Assembly (NCBI GenBank): GCA_021806355.1
Contig: JAJZXT010000067.1
Span: 1-18,688, forward strand
DNA from: Thermoplasmata archaeon
GTDB taxonomy: Archaea > Thermoplasmatota > Thermoplasmata > Thermoplasmatales > Thermoplasmataceae
Length of the DNA: 18,688 bases
Direction: 5' to 3'
The translations under genes and the position numbers were made by a program. The notes beneath the pieces were generated by a model that had not been told where the DNA came from, searched no databases, and worked only from the letters and a program-made list of their open reading frames with translations. Position 1 is the stretch's first letter, and every line of letters starts with the position of its first letter. This document shows, in pieces, positions 1 through 6,843 of the stretch.

Positions 1-91
1 TAGTTGTTAAAATGTTCAATGTTTGTCTACTCAATGTTTAATTCAGTAAACTAACATACAAAAATAGAAATATCCCTTTTAAAATTCACGT

Positions 92-1099
92 ATGTCGATA
101 ATGAGTGAGTCAGATCCTGAATTCAGCATCCTCATAGTCGCCTACGACAGAAGAGAGTATATCTTAGATGCAGTGAATTCTGCGCTATCGCAGGAATTTG
201 ACCATGGCAGATATGAAATTATTGTAATTAAGAACTATACTGACGAGGGAATAGACAGGTACCTGAAGGAACACCATATAAGGAACATTTACAGCGAAGA
301 GACCGCCCTGGGTGCAAAGTTCGTCGAAGGGGCAAGGTCAGCAAAAGGAAAGTATCTCTGTCTCCTTGAGGATGATGACCGGTTCGTGCCCGGAAAATTA
401 AGTGCAATTAGTGGATTGGCAGAAGACGGTACAATATTCATACATAATTCCTACTTGAAAAGTGCTGACGAAATCGGAGAAAGAGAATATCCGGAAGTGA
501 TTTCAATGGATGCCGGGAATTTCAAATTAACAAAGCTGCTGGAGTTCACGCATTACAATGCAAGTTTCAATTGCAGTTCAATAACTGTCGAAAGAGATAT
601 TATCATCAACAATAAGGATGTTATACGGAACCTCACCTATCACCTAGACTCTTTTCTTTACCTTGCATCGCTTGGCCATGAAAAAGGTAAGATTACCCAT
701 GTAAATCAGCCTTTGACAATTTTTCGCAGCCATGATGACTCGGTTTTGAAAGATTTTGATAATTTTGTATCCAGACGGCTGTCCAGATCATTGTCTGTCC
801 TCAATGAAATGGAGGCCTACCGCATCTCACTGCAGGATAAGATTCCAAGGTTCCTCCTGGTAGGAGATATGCTCTACGTTAATTCCGTTGTGAAACTATT
901 GGGAAAAGAGCCAGTCATAAGAAAGCTAACTGCATTTGATTACCTGGCAGGTTTATTTCCTTGGCCACCAGCTAAAACCTATCTTTTCAAAATCAAAACC
1001 ATTGTTTTGAGTTTCTTGCCGGCAAGGCTGAAAAGCCATTTCCTGAGGAGTTTGTATAACTCAACAAAAGAAAGGTATAAACAATTGGATCGGCAATAA
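92..1099 (+). CDS. Family 2 glycosyltransferase (GT-A fold), first of a tandem pair
   Basis: Predicted to move a sugar from a nucleotide-sugar donor to a glycan acceptor on the cytoplasmic face of the membrane; donor and acceptor are unknown. Residues 11-110 form the GT-A nucleotide-binding domain, opening with the FSILIVAYDRREYILDAV strand-helix unit. The acidic metal/donor motif is E93-D94-D95-D96, within LLEDDDRF. The C-terminal third is basic and partly hydrophobic (about residues 280-320), suggesting peripheral membrane contact rather than clear transmembrane helices. The next gene has the same order of motifs, so the two are paralogs. The start is uncertain: ATG at 92 or 101 would both leave the domain intact, and the upstream A/T-rich box (about 61-73) slightly favours 92. 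The family call is secure; the specific reaction is not. Confidence 0.85.
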   Translation: MSIMSESDPEFSILIVAYDRREYILDAVNSALSQEFDHGRYEIIVIKNYTDEGIDRYLKEHHIRNIYSEETALGAKFVEGARSAKGKYLCLLEDDDRFVPGKLSAISGLAEDGTIFIHNSYLKSADEIGEREYPEVISMDAGNFKLTKLLEFTHYNASFNCSSITVERDIIINNKDVIRNLTYHLDSFLYLASLGHEKGKITHVNQPLTIFRSHDDSVLKDFDNFVSRRLSRSLSVLNEMEAYRISLQDKIPRFLLVGDMLYVNSVVKLLGKEPVIRKLTAFDYLAGLFPWPPAKTYLFKIKTIVLSFLPARLKSHFLRSLYNSTKERYKQLDRQ

Positions 1100-1154
1100 A
1101 TCCCGAAAACTTCCCTTAAGAATGCCGGGTGGAAAAACCATCAGCCTGGGTCAA

Positions 1155-1164
1155 CTTTATTAAT
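1155..1164 (+). promoter_or_regulatory. TATA-like box for the TTG-initiated glycosyltransferase
   Basis: CTTTATTAAT is centred about 28 bases before the TTG at 1188, the spacing expected if transcription begins at or next to the start codon. It is the main support for that start. Confidence 0.55.
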
Positions 1165-1187
1165 CGTTAACCCAATCTTGGGAAACA

Positions 1188-2225
1188 TTGACTACCAAAG
1201 GGCTTCCCCATGAGACCAAAGGTCTTCCTGAACCTTTGATTTCCGTTATTGTTGTTGCGCACAACAGAAAACAGTTCCTATTGAGGGCTCTGGACTCTGT
1301 CCTTACGCAGATGAGTGATGATTACCCTGTTGAAGTAATAGTGGTAAAGAATTTCGAGGACAGTCATATTGATACGTTTATTTCTGAGAATGGCATAATA
1401 AATATTCTTTCAAGGTATGTGAATCTGGGTGGAAAAATAGCTGAAGGCATAGGGAATTCTAAAGGGCAGATTATAACCCTGTTGGAGGACGATGACTACT
1501 TTTTGCCTGGTAAATTGGACAAAGTGGCTGAGGCATTTTCCGCTGACTCTAATCTTTCGTACTTTCATAATTCCGCTGAGGAAGTAAATGAGAGTGGGGA
1601 GGTGACGGGAAGGATAACGATGTCACCTGGTGCTGATATGATTTTGGGGGGGCCTTTGACATTCGAACAACTGATGATGCTCCTAGAAAAAGGGGCGCAT
1701 GGAAACAACAGTTGCATTTCCATCAGCAGGGAACTAGCATCCATTCTTTCCCCAAGGCTCACTTCACTGAATGTTACCTGTGATGGTTTCATTTTGCTTT
1801 CTGCCTCATCCCTTATCAGGGACCTTAGGTTTTCAAAAGAGACACTTACCGCATACACTGTCCACGAAAGTTTCACGCACCTACGTATTAAAGATTTTGA
1901 AGATTATGTGAACTCCAACGCCGTAAAAGCTTCCGTAATGTACAATGATAAGAGGACGGGGCATGTCATACTCCTAAAGGAAAACCTCAACAAAACAGTC
2001 CTGCTGGTTGCAGATTATATTGAATTGAAGGAAAGGTTGAATTTGAATCTCTTTTCGGACCTGAAACTGATAACCGCGAGAGAAGTTGCAAAGTACCTGT
2101 ATCTCAGCCTCATTGGCAAAAGGTACAGTGGGATCGCAGGGTCCTTGATTCATGCCTTCTCATTAATTTCAAAGGGTACTGCCAGAAAATTGGCTTACAC
2201 ATTTAACCAATCCACAACAGTCTGA
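1188..2225 (+). CDS. Family 2 glycosyltransferase, paralog of the preceding gene
   Basis: GT-A glycosyltransferase of unknown donor and acceptor. The core begins LISVIVVAHNRKQFLLRALDS at about residue 17, and the acidic donor/metal motif is E100-D101-D102-D103 (LLEDDDYFLPGKL). Nearly every motif of the preceding glycosyltransferase recurs in the same order (VIVVKN/IIVIKN, LGGKIAEG/LGAKFVEG, SKGQ/AKGK, LEDDD), which indicates an old tandem duplication. The start appears to be TTG: no in-frame ATG precedes the core, and a TATA-like box sits about 28 bases upstream. The N-terminus carries a short repeat (TKGLPHE then TKGLPEP) ahead of the fold, which is absent from the paralog. The C-terminal 60 residues are basic and amphipathic, suggesting membrane association. 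Confidence 0.85.
   Translation: MTTKGLPHETKGLPEPLISVIVVAHNRKQFLLRALDSVLTQMSDDYPVEVIVVKNFEDSHIDTFISENGIINILSRYVNLGGKIAEGIGNSKGQIITLLEDDDYFLPGKLDKVAEAFSADSNLSYFHNSAEEVNESGEVTGRITMSPGADMILGGPLTFEQLMMLLEKGAHGNNSCISISRELASILSPRLTSLNVTCDGFILLSASSLIRDLRFSKETLTAYTVHESFTHLRIKDFEDYVNSNAVKASVMYNDKRTGHVILLKENLNKTVLLVADYIELKERLNLNLFSDLKLITAREVAKYLYLSLIGKRYSGIAGSLIHAFSLISKGTARKLAYTFNQSTTV
1194..1228 (+). repeat. Imperfect 21-base tandem duplication at the 5' end of the glycosyltransferase gene
   Basis: ACCAAAGGGCTTCC at 1194-1207 recurs as ACCAAAGGTCTTCC at 1215-1228, with 13 of 14 bases the same and an offset of 21. It encodes the heptad TKGLPHE followed by TKGLPEP. The offset is a multiple of three, so copy-number change would keep the frame. 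Confidence 0.8.
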
Positions 2226-2244
2226 CTGAATGCGGAACAATACG

Positions 2245-2257
2245 AAAATAAATAAAT
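2245..2257 (+). promoter_or_regulatory. TATA-like box for rmlA-rmlD
   Basis: AAAATAAATAAAT is centred about 28 bases before the rmlA ATG at 2279, with no Shine-Dalgarno-like sequence between. The arrangement fits a leaderless transcript that would also carry rmlD. Confidence 0.6.
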
Positions 2258-2278
2258 CAAGCAGAATATCCAGTTCAT

Positions 2279-3325
2279 ATGAAAGGGGTTGTTCTTCACG
2301 GTGGCAAGGGAACCAGACTCAGACCGTTGACCCACACAGGACCAAAACAACTAATTAAGGTGGGGGGAAAGCCCATCTCGCAGTGGGGAATAGAGAATCT
2401 TGTCAAACATGGAGTAACCGACATTGCAATAGTCTTAGGCGAAAACAACCCTGAAAAAGTCATAGATTACTACGGTGACGGAACAGAGTTTTCGGCAAAC
2501 TTTACATACATATACCAGGGAGAAGCCAGAGGCCTTGCAGAGGCCATTTACCGCTGCAAGGATTTCGTGGGTAACGACAGGTTCATCGTCCACTTAGGCG
2601 ACAACATTGTTCAACATGGGCTTGAACTATTGGTCAACACCAAAGATGAAGCCGCTGTACTGTTGGCAAAAGTTACTGATCCTTCCAGATACGGAGTGGC
2701 TGAGGTCAATCGTGACAGGATTGTACGTCTTGTGGAAAAACCCAAGGAATTTGTATCTGACCTGGCATTGGTTGGTGTTTACTCTTTCTCCAGTACAATA
2801 TTCGACATAATTGAGGGTCTAAAGCCGAGCAGAAGGGGTGAGTTGGAGATAACGGAAGCGATCCAGAAGGTCATTGAATCAGGCGATACAGTAGGGTTCG
2901 CAGTTGTTGATGGATGGTGGAAGGATACCGGTACCCCGGATGACATGCTTTCCGCAAACATGAGAATATTAGATTTTTCTACGGATTACAAAATTCATGG
3001 CAGCGTGGAAAACGCTAACATTGAGGGGAGGGTATACCTGGGAAGGAATTCTAAAATTGTAGGTTCAACCGTCCGCGGACCCGCTTACATTGGGGAGGAT
3101 ACATTAGTGGAGAACTCCTTTGTAGGTTCTTATATGTCCATAGGGAACGGATGCAGGATATCCGATACTGAAATTAGCAATTCCTTGGTATTTGATAATT
3201 CAAAAATCAGGGATTGCAAGTTAACGGATTCCATAATAGGTTACAACTGCAATATAGAGAAGAACAGGAAAAAGCCTGAAGGGTCAAGATTGATAACCGG
3301 AGAAGGCTCTTCGGTTTCTATTTAA
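2279..3325 (+). CDS. rmlA: Glucose-1-phosphate thymidylyltransferase, long form with beta-helix tail
   Basis: Makes dTDP-glucose from glucose-1-phosphate and dTTP, the entry step to dTDP-L-rhamnose and other dTDP-deoxysugars, in the cytoplasm. The nucleotidyltransferase signature GGKGTRLRPLT lies at residues 8-18, followed by the typical HTGPKQLI. The metal-binding Asp is D108 in HLGDN, E153-K154-P155 is the conserved EKP, and WWKDTGTPDD follows further on. Residues from about 240 to 348 show hexapeptide-like Ile/Val periodicity and should form a left-handed beta-helix, as in the roughly 350-residue bacterial and archaeal long forms (short RmlA is about 290). Position 7 is His where many homologs have Ala (LHGG for LAGG). 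rmlD follows after 13 bases. A uridylyl- or other sugar-1-phosphate specificity cannot be excluded, but rmlD and rmlC nearby favour dTDP-glucose. Confidence 0.88.
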   Translation: MKGVVLHGGKGTRLRPLTHTGPKQLIKVGGKPISQWGIENLVKHGVTDIAIVLGENNPEKVIDYYGDGTEFSANFTYIYQGEARGLAEAIYRCKDFVGNDRFIVHLGDNIVQHGLELLVNTKDEAAVLLAKVTDPSRYGVAEVNRDRIVRLVEKPKEFVSDLALVGVYSFSSTIFDIIEGLKPSRRGELEITEAIQKVIESGDTVGFAVVDGWWKDTGTPDDMLSANMRILDFSTDYKIHGSVENANIEGRVYLGRNSKIVGSTVRGPAYIGEDTLVENSFVGSYMSIGNGCRISDTEISNSLVFDNSKIRDCKLTDSIIGYNCNIEKNRKKPEGSRLITGEGSSVSI

Positions 3326-3328
3326 TTT

Positions 3329-3334
3329 AGGTGA
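3329..3334 (+). promoter_or_regulatory. Shine-Dalgarno site for rmlD
   Basis: AGGTGA lies four bases ahead of the ATG at 3339 and matches the archaeal anti-Shine-Dalgarno 16S tail. It marks an internal operon gene, in contrast to the leaderless genes around it. Confidence 0.7.
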
Positions 3335-3338
3335 GAAA

Positions 3339-4193
3339 ATGGCAGAAAATAAGTCAGAAAGAGGAAACGTTCTTATTTTTGGTGCAGGGGGGCAGTTGGG
3401 GTCTGAGCTGATGAAGTTGTTCCCCGAAGCGACGGGAGTATATCATACTGGATCGGAAGGCAATCTTACCTTGGATATCACCAATTTCGTCAGACTTGAG
3501 GACATTATCCTAAAAAAGCGCCCAAAGGTTATCATCAATACCGTAGCACTTACAAACGTAGATAAATGCGAAACAGAAAAGGGGATTGCAAACAAGATCA
3601 ATGCAGAATCTGTGAGACATATAGTGAGAGCGGCTGCCGTTTCCAGGTCTTATCTGGTCCACGTCTCCACAGACTACGTTTTTGACGGAGCCGATGGCAT
3701 GTACAAAGAGAATTCCATCCCAAACCCCATTAATTTCTATGGCCTGAGTAAACTTTTGGGTGACTGGGCAGCACAATCTTATGATGATTCTCTCATAGTC
3801 AGAACCTCTGGCGTCTTTGGATATAAATCAAATTACCCGAGATTTGTTCTCTCACAGCTCAAGGAAGGCAAGGAAGTCAAGGCGGTCGAGTCGTTTTACT
3901 CACCCATCCATGCAAAGCTTCTGGCTGAAGCCATCCTAGAGTTGACGGAGTTGCGCAGGACTGGGATTGTAAATGTTTCTGGCCCAAGAATATCAAGATA
4001 TGATCTGGCTGTGAAAATTGCAGAGAAGATTTCAGCACCCACGGATAAAATTTTTGAGCTTGACCAGAGCCAGATGAAATGGCCTGCTAGCAGACCTTAC
4101 GACTCTTCGCTTGACAATACACTATCCAGACGGCTGATAGATAACAAATTCTATGACATCGACCTTAACCTTGACCTTCTTGCAGGTGCATAA
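3339..4193 (+). CDS. rmlD: dTDP-4-dehydrorhamnose reductase
   Basis: Reduces the 4-keto group of dTDP-4-dehydro-L-rhamnose with NAD(P)H, the last step of dTDP-L-rhamnose synthesis. The Rossmann motif GAGGQLG is at residues 15-21, preceded by a short polar extension. The RmlD signature STDYVFDG is at 110-117, with the catalytic YxxxK as Y134-G-L-S-K138 in NFYGLSKLLGDW. The length (284) is normal for the family. AGGTGA at 3329-3334 sits four bases before the ATG, one of the few clear Shine-Dalgarno sites here, and with only 13 bases to rmlA it shows that rmlD is translated from the rmlA transcript. Some archaeal RmlD-like proteins act on other dTDP-4-keto sugars. Confidence 0.9.
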   Translation: MAENKSERGNVLIFGAGGQLGSELMKLFPEATGVYHTGSEGNLTLDITNFVRLEDIILKKRPKVIINTVALTNVDKCETEKGIANKINAESVRHIVRAAAVSRSYLVHVSTDYVFDGADGMYKENSIPNPINFYGLSKLLGDWAAQSYDDSLIVRTSGVFGYKSNYPRFVLSQLKEGKEVKAVESFYSPIHAKLLAEAILELTELRRTGIVNVSGPRISRYDLAVKIAEKISAPTDKIFELDQSQMKWPASRPYDSSLDNTLSRRLIDNKFYDIDLNLDLLAGA

Positions 4194-4197
4194 AAAG

Positions 4198-4206
4198 ATT
4201 TATTTA
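4198..4206 (+). promoter_or_regulatory. TATA-like box for rmlC
   Basis: ATTTATTTA is centred 24 bases before the rmlC ATG at 4226, immediately after the rmlD stop. It suggests rmlC has its own leaderless promoter despite the short gap. Confidence 0.55.
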
Positions 4207-4225
4207 CCATTACCATACATTTGGC

Positions 4226-4765
4226 ATGCCGTTCAAATTTGAAAGGACATCCATTCCCGAGGTAGTTGTGATAGGGGCCAAAGCACTTTCTGACGAAAGA
4301 GGACTATTCAAGGAAATTTTCAAGAAGTCGGAATTTGAATCTTTTGGAATCCCGACAGAGTTCGTCCAGGACAACGTTTCTAAATCTCAGAAAAATGTTC
4401 TCAGAGGACTGCACTTTCAACGGGACCCACACGCCCAGGGAAAATTGGTTGGAGTAATGAAGGGAGAAGTCCTGGATGTGGCAGTAGACCTCAGAAAGGA
4501 CTCAAGAACATATGGTCAATATGTTTTGATTAAGCTGAATGAAAATAACAACAGAATGCTTTGGGTCCCACCGGGCTTCGCCCATGGCTTTCTTGCCCTG
4601 GAAGAATCCATTGTCCATTATAAGGTTACTAAGGAGTACAACAAGGATTCTGAAGGAGGCATAATATGGAACGACCCGTTTGTCAATGTGGACTGGCCCA
4701 CAGACAGACCCCTGTTATCTTCGAAGGATGAGCTATGGGGTACTTCAAAGGGTGTGTACCTTTAG
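4226..4765 (+). CDS. rmlC: dTDP-4-dehydrorhamnose 3,5-epimerase
   Basis: Epimerises C3 and C5 of dTDP-4-dehydro-6-deoxy-glucose to give dTDP-4-dehydro-L-rhamnose; it is a cupin-fold dimer. The substrate/catalytic motif LRGLHFQ carries R60 and H63, the same His number as in the classical Salmonella enzyme. D84 and D88 lie in DVAVDLRKDS, the conserved PPGFAHGF follows, Y138 lies in KVTKEYN, and D150 in IIWNDP. At 179 residues it has the family length and all expected active-site positions. That pattern suggests a true 3,5-epimerase rather than a non-catalytic or 3-epimerase-only relative, although Tyr position alone cannot settle this. Gene order A-D-C without B is unusual; see the next gene. 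Confidence 0.93.
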   Translation: MPFKFERTSIPEVVVIGAKALSDERGLFKEIFKKSEFESFGIPTEFVQDNVSKSQKNVLRGLHFQRDPHAQGKLVGVMKGEVLDVAVDLRKDSRTYGQYVLIKLNENNNRMLWVPPGFAHGFLALEESIVHYKVTKEYNKDSEGGIIWNDPFVNVDWPTDRPLLSSKDELWGTSKGVYL

Positions 4766-4780
4766 AAATGCTGGAAATCA

Positions 4781-4790
4781 TTTATTAAAA
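4781..4790 (+). promoter_or_regulatory. TATA-like box for the SDR gene
   Basis: TTTATTAAAA is centred about 25 bases before the ATG at 4810, consistent with a leaderless message of its own. Confidence 0.6.
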
Positions 4791-4809
4791 CAAATATCAT
4801 ACCCATTTA

Positions 4810-5832
4810 ATGAAGGTTTTAGTCACAGGCGGAATGGGCTATATTGGTCGCGTGCTGGTTCCAGATTTAGTCAAGAATGGGTTTGATGTGACCGTAATTG
4901 ACAGAAAATTCCTAACTTATGATGATGTTGAAGCAGAATATGACAATTTGGGCGTAAATACCAAAGTCGATGACATCCGCTATTGCGATCCTGCTGAGAT
5001 TAAGGGTTTTGACGCAGTAGTAGACCTTGCGGCCTTGTCCAATGATCCTTCTGGCGATCTTGACCCCATCAAAACCTGGGACATCAATTATCTGGGTAGA
5101 GTAAGAGTGGCTAGGCTGGCAAAAAAACAGGGGGCTATCAGATATATCGTCGCGTCTTCTTGCAGTATCTATGGTTTTCGCGAGGAAATAGCCAATGAAG
5201 AGACCACACCAAATCCACTGACCGTCTATGCTGAAGCAAATCAAGCTGTCGAAAGGGACAATCTATTCCTTGCAGACAGAGAATTCACGCCTTTGGCACT
5301 GAGGTTCGCAACTGCATTCGGATACTCTAAAAGGCTTCGCCTCGATATTGCCATTAACGCAATGGTATACAATGCCATAACCACAAGGAAAATAAAGCTG
5401 ATGAGGGACGGAGAGCAATACAGGCCCTTCATACATGTAAAAGATATGTCGGGAGCAATCATCAGGGGTCTGGAAGCGGATAAGGAACTTGTTTCTGGAC
5501 AGATATTCAATGCTGGTTCTAACGCATTGAATGTGAAACTCAAGGATGTGGCTGAAGAGGTTAAAAAATCAGTGAATGGGGCAGAAATAGAGTGGTACGG
5601 GGACCCGGACAAAAGATCATACAGGGTAGATTTTTCAAAAATCTCAAAAGATCTGAAATTCTCCGCAAAATACGACATTAAATATGGTATAGATGAAATG
5701 AGCCGGGAGTTTAGTTCCCGTGAATTTCAGTACCATGAAGAGATGATAACCCTTTCAGTTTACAAAAAACTCATTGACGCTGAGGGATTCCTTTCAAAAC
5801 ACGCCTACAAGCAACGGAAAATGGGCCTTTAA
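4810..5832 (+). CDS. Extended SDR NAD-dependent sugar epimerase/dehydratase, catalytic Lys replaced by Asn
   Basis: An extended short-chain dehydrogenase/reductase of the nucleotide-sugar type. The NAD-binding motif GGMGYIG is at residues 7-13. DLAALSNDPSGDL and the active-site strand SSCSIYG follow. The protein ends with a substrate domain containing the characteristic RPFIHVKDM and QIFNAGS segments. The catalytic YxxxK reads Y140-A-E-A-N144: the DNA TAT GCT GAA GCA AAT gives Asn in place of Lys. Lys normally lowers the Tyr pKa and holds the nicotinamide ribose, so activity may be altered. The gene sits where the missing 4,6-dehydratase (RmlB) of this pathway would be expected, but the motifs resemble the general WcaG-like group rather than classical RmlB. 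The reaction is therefore unassigned. Length (340) is normal and the frame is intact. Confidence 0.82.
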   Translation: MKVLVTGGMGYIGRVLVPDLVKNGFDVTVIDRKFLTYDDVEAEYDNLGVNTKVDDIRYCDPAEIKGFDAVVDLAALSNDPSGDLDPIKTWDINYLGRVRVARLAKKQGAIRYIVASSCSIYGFREEIANEETTPNPLTVYAEANQAVERDNLFLADREFTPLALRFATAFGYSKRLRLDIAINAMVYNAITTRKIKLMRDGEQYRPFIHVKDMSGAIIRGLEADKELVSGQIFNAGSNALNVKLKDVAEEVKKSVNGAEIEWYGDPDKRSYRVDFSKISKDLKFSAKYDIKYGIDEMSREFSSREFQYHEEMITLSVYKKLIDAEGFLSKHAYKQRKMGL

Positions 5833-5836
5833 AAGG
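5826..5836 (+). promoter_or_regulatory. TATA-like box overlapping the upstream stop codon
   Basis: CCTTTAAAAGG is centred about 24 bases before the ATG at 5854 and covers the SDR stop codon. The GGAG inside it lies too far from the ATG for a good Shine-Dalgarno, so a promoter reading is preferred. Confidence 0.5.
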
Positions 5837-5853
5837 AGAGACTATCAATCCTT

Positions 5854-6777
5854 ATGAATGAAGAAATTGCAAACCTGAACAGCAAATTCCTTAGTTCCAA
5901 TATAGACGACTTAATCTCTTTTTATGGTCATTTTAGAGATAGAGAAGAACTAATCCATTGGATGAGGAATCGACAAAAGAATGAACCTAACATTATAACT
6001 GTCGAAGGACAGTCAAACGTAGTGGTTGTTATTCCGACAGCGGACATGAATTCTCAACGAGCTCAGGACTGCAAGAATCATATTTTCAAGGGACTGCACC
6101 AGATTTATGTCGAGAGTGTTAAACCTCGAGACATGTTTTTCAATTACTCACACAATGTTAATGTGGGAGTAACCGAAGCACTCAAACTGAAGCCAGAATG
6201 GGTGATTATTTCAAATGATGACATGTTGCTTGAAGATTCACCACAAAAACTTCTCTCAGAGATAGCCAAACAGGACTTTGAGGTTAAAGATGTCTTATTT
6301 ACAAATCCACTGGGCGATTATCATTCCTTCTTAAGATTTATAGGTGTACCAACTTTTCTTTATTCCATGACAGTTAGAATTCACCCTAATAGAAGTAGAC
6401 ATTACAGGCTAAAATTATGGCAGAAATTTCAGTTAAAGTACGTAGATGCATTATATTCAGGATCTACTGGCTTCTTGAGTAAGCTCACTTATAGAACCGA
6501 AAAGGTACATTTACTGACGGGATCATTCACCATGTTAAGCAGAAAATATATAGAGAAACAAACGCAGCTTTTGGACGAAACATTTATAAATGGAGGGGAA
6601 GACACCGACTTGAGTCTTAGGATATGTGAAAATCAAAAAGGCATAGGATATATTAATTATAAAATAGGAGACCGGATCGGTACTTCTTTGGGAAATGGAT
6701 GGTCGCGCATTTTAAGAAATGTTGTCAACGAAGTCTACCTTAGTTATAAAATTGAAGAGGGTTTGCTAAAGCTTTGA
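5854..6777 (+). CDS. GT-A type glycosyltransferase (family 2-like)
   Basis: Predicted nucleotide-sugar-dependent glycosyltransferase of unknown specificity. An N-terminal helical extension of about 50 residues precedes the Rossmann-like strand NVVVVIPTAD. The acidic donor/metal motif is N121-D122-D123 in WVIISNDDML. The acceptor-side motif G-G-E249-D250-T-D252 (FINGGEDTDLSLRI) is the ED segment typical of GT2 enzymes and contains the likely catalytic base. The central part (about 150-215) is basic and aromatic and could lie on the membrane. Base composition is more A+T-rich than rmlA-rmlC and codons shift toward AAA/ATA/TTA. A TATA-like box overlaps the preceding stop, so the gene may be transcribed on its own. 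Confidence 0.8.
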   Translation: MNEEIANLNSKFLSSNIDDLISFYGHFRDREELIHWMRNRQKNEPNIITVEGQSNVVVVIPTADMNSQRAQDCKNHIFKGLHQIYVESVKPRDMFFNYSHNVNVGVTEALKLKPEWVIISNDDMLLEDSPQKLLSEIAKQDFEVKDVLFTNPLGDYHSFLRFIGVPTFLYSMTVRIHPNRSRHYRLKLWQKFQLKYVDALYSGSTGFLSKLTYRTEKVHLLTGSFTMLSRKYIEKQTQLLDETFINGGEDTDLSLRICENQKGIGYINYKIGDRIGTSLGNGWSRILRNVVNEVYLSYKIEEGLLKL

Positions 6778-6797
6778 TTTCCTTCGGAACTAATGTA

Positions 6798-6804
6798 TTT
6801 TTTT
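6798..6804 (+). terminator. T-run terminator after the glycosyltransferase
   Basis: Seven consecutive T lie 21 bases after the stop codon at 6777. T-rich runs on the coding strand are the usual archaeal intrinsic termination signal. Its position argues against the next gene starting at the ATG at 6793. Confidence 0.5.
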
Positions 6805-6812
6805 GCGGTAAG

Positions 6813-6822
6813 TTTTATCATA
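6813..6822 (+). promoter_or_regulatory. TATA-like box for the second A+T-rich glycosyltransferase
   Basis: TTTTATCATA is centred about 27 bases before the ATG at 6844, which selects that start over the ATG at 6793. Confidence 0.55.
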
Positions 6823-6843
6823 GGCTCACACTTAGAGGGTAGA

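Noticed and set aside
1..91. Possible end of an upstream gene at the window edge
   Set aside because: The stretch is A/T-rich with stops in several frames and no recognisable protein tail; it is better read as the upstream region of the first glycosyltransferase.
4222..4229. GGCATGCC palindrome across the rmlC start codon
   Set aside because: An 8-base palindrome is common by chance, and no second element suggests an operator or hairpin.
6793..6843. Upstream ATG giving a 17-residue longer glycosyltransferase
   Set aside because: The extension precedes the fold and contains a T7 run that looks like the previous gene's terminator. The TATA-like box at 6813-6822 fits a start at 6844.
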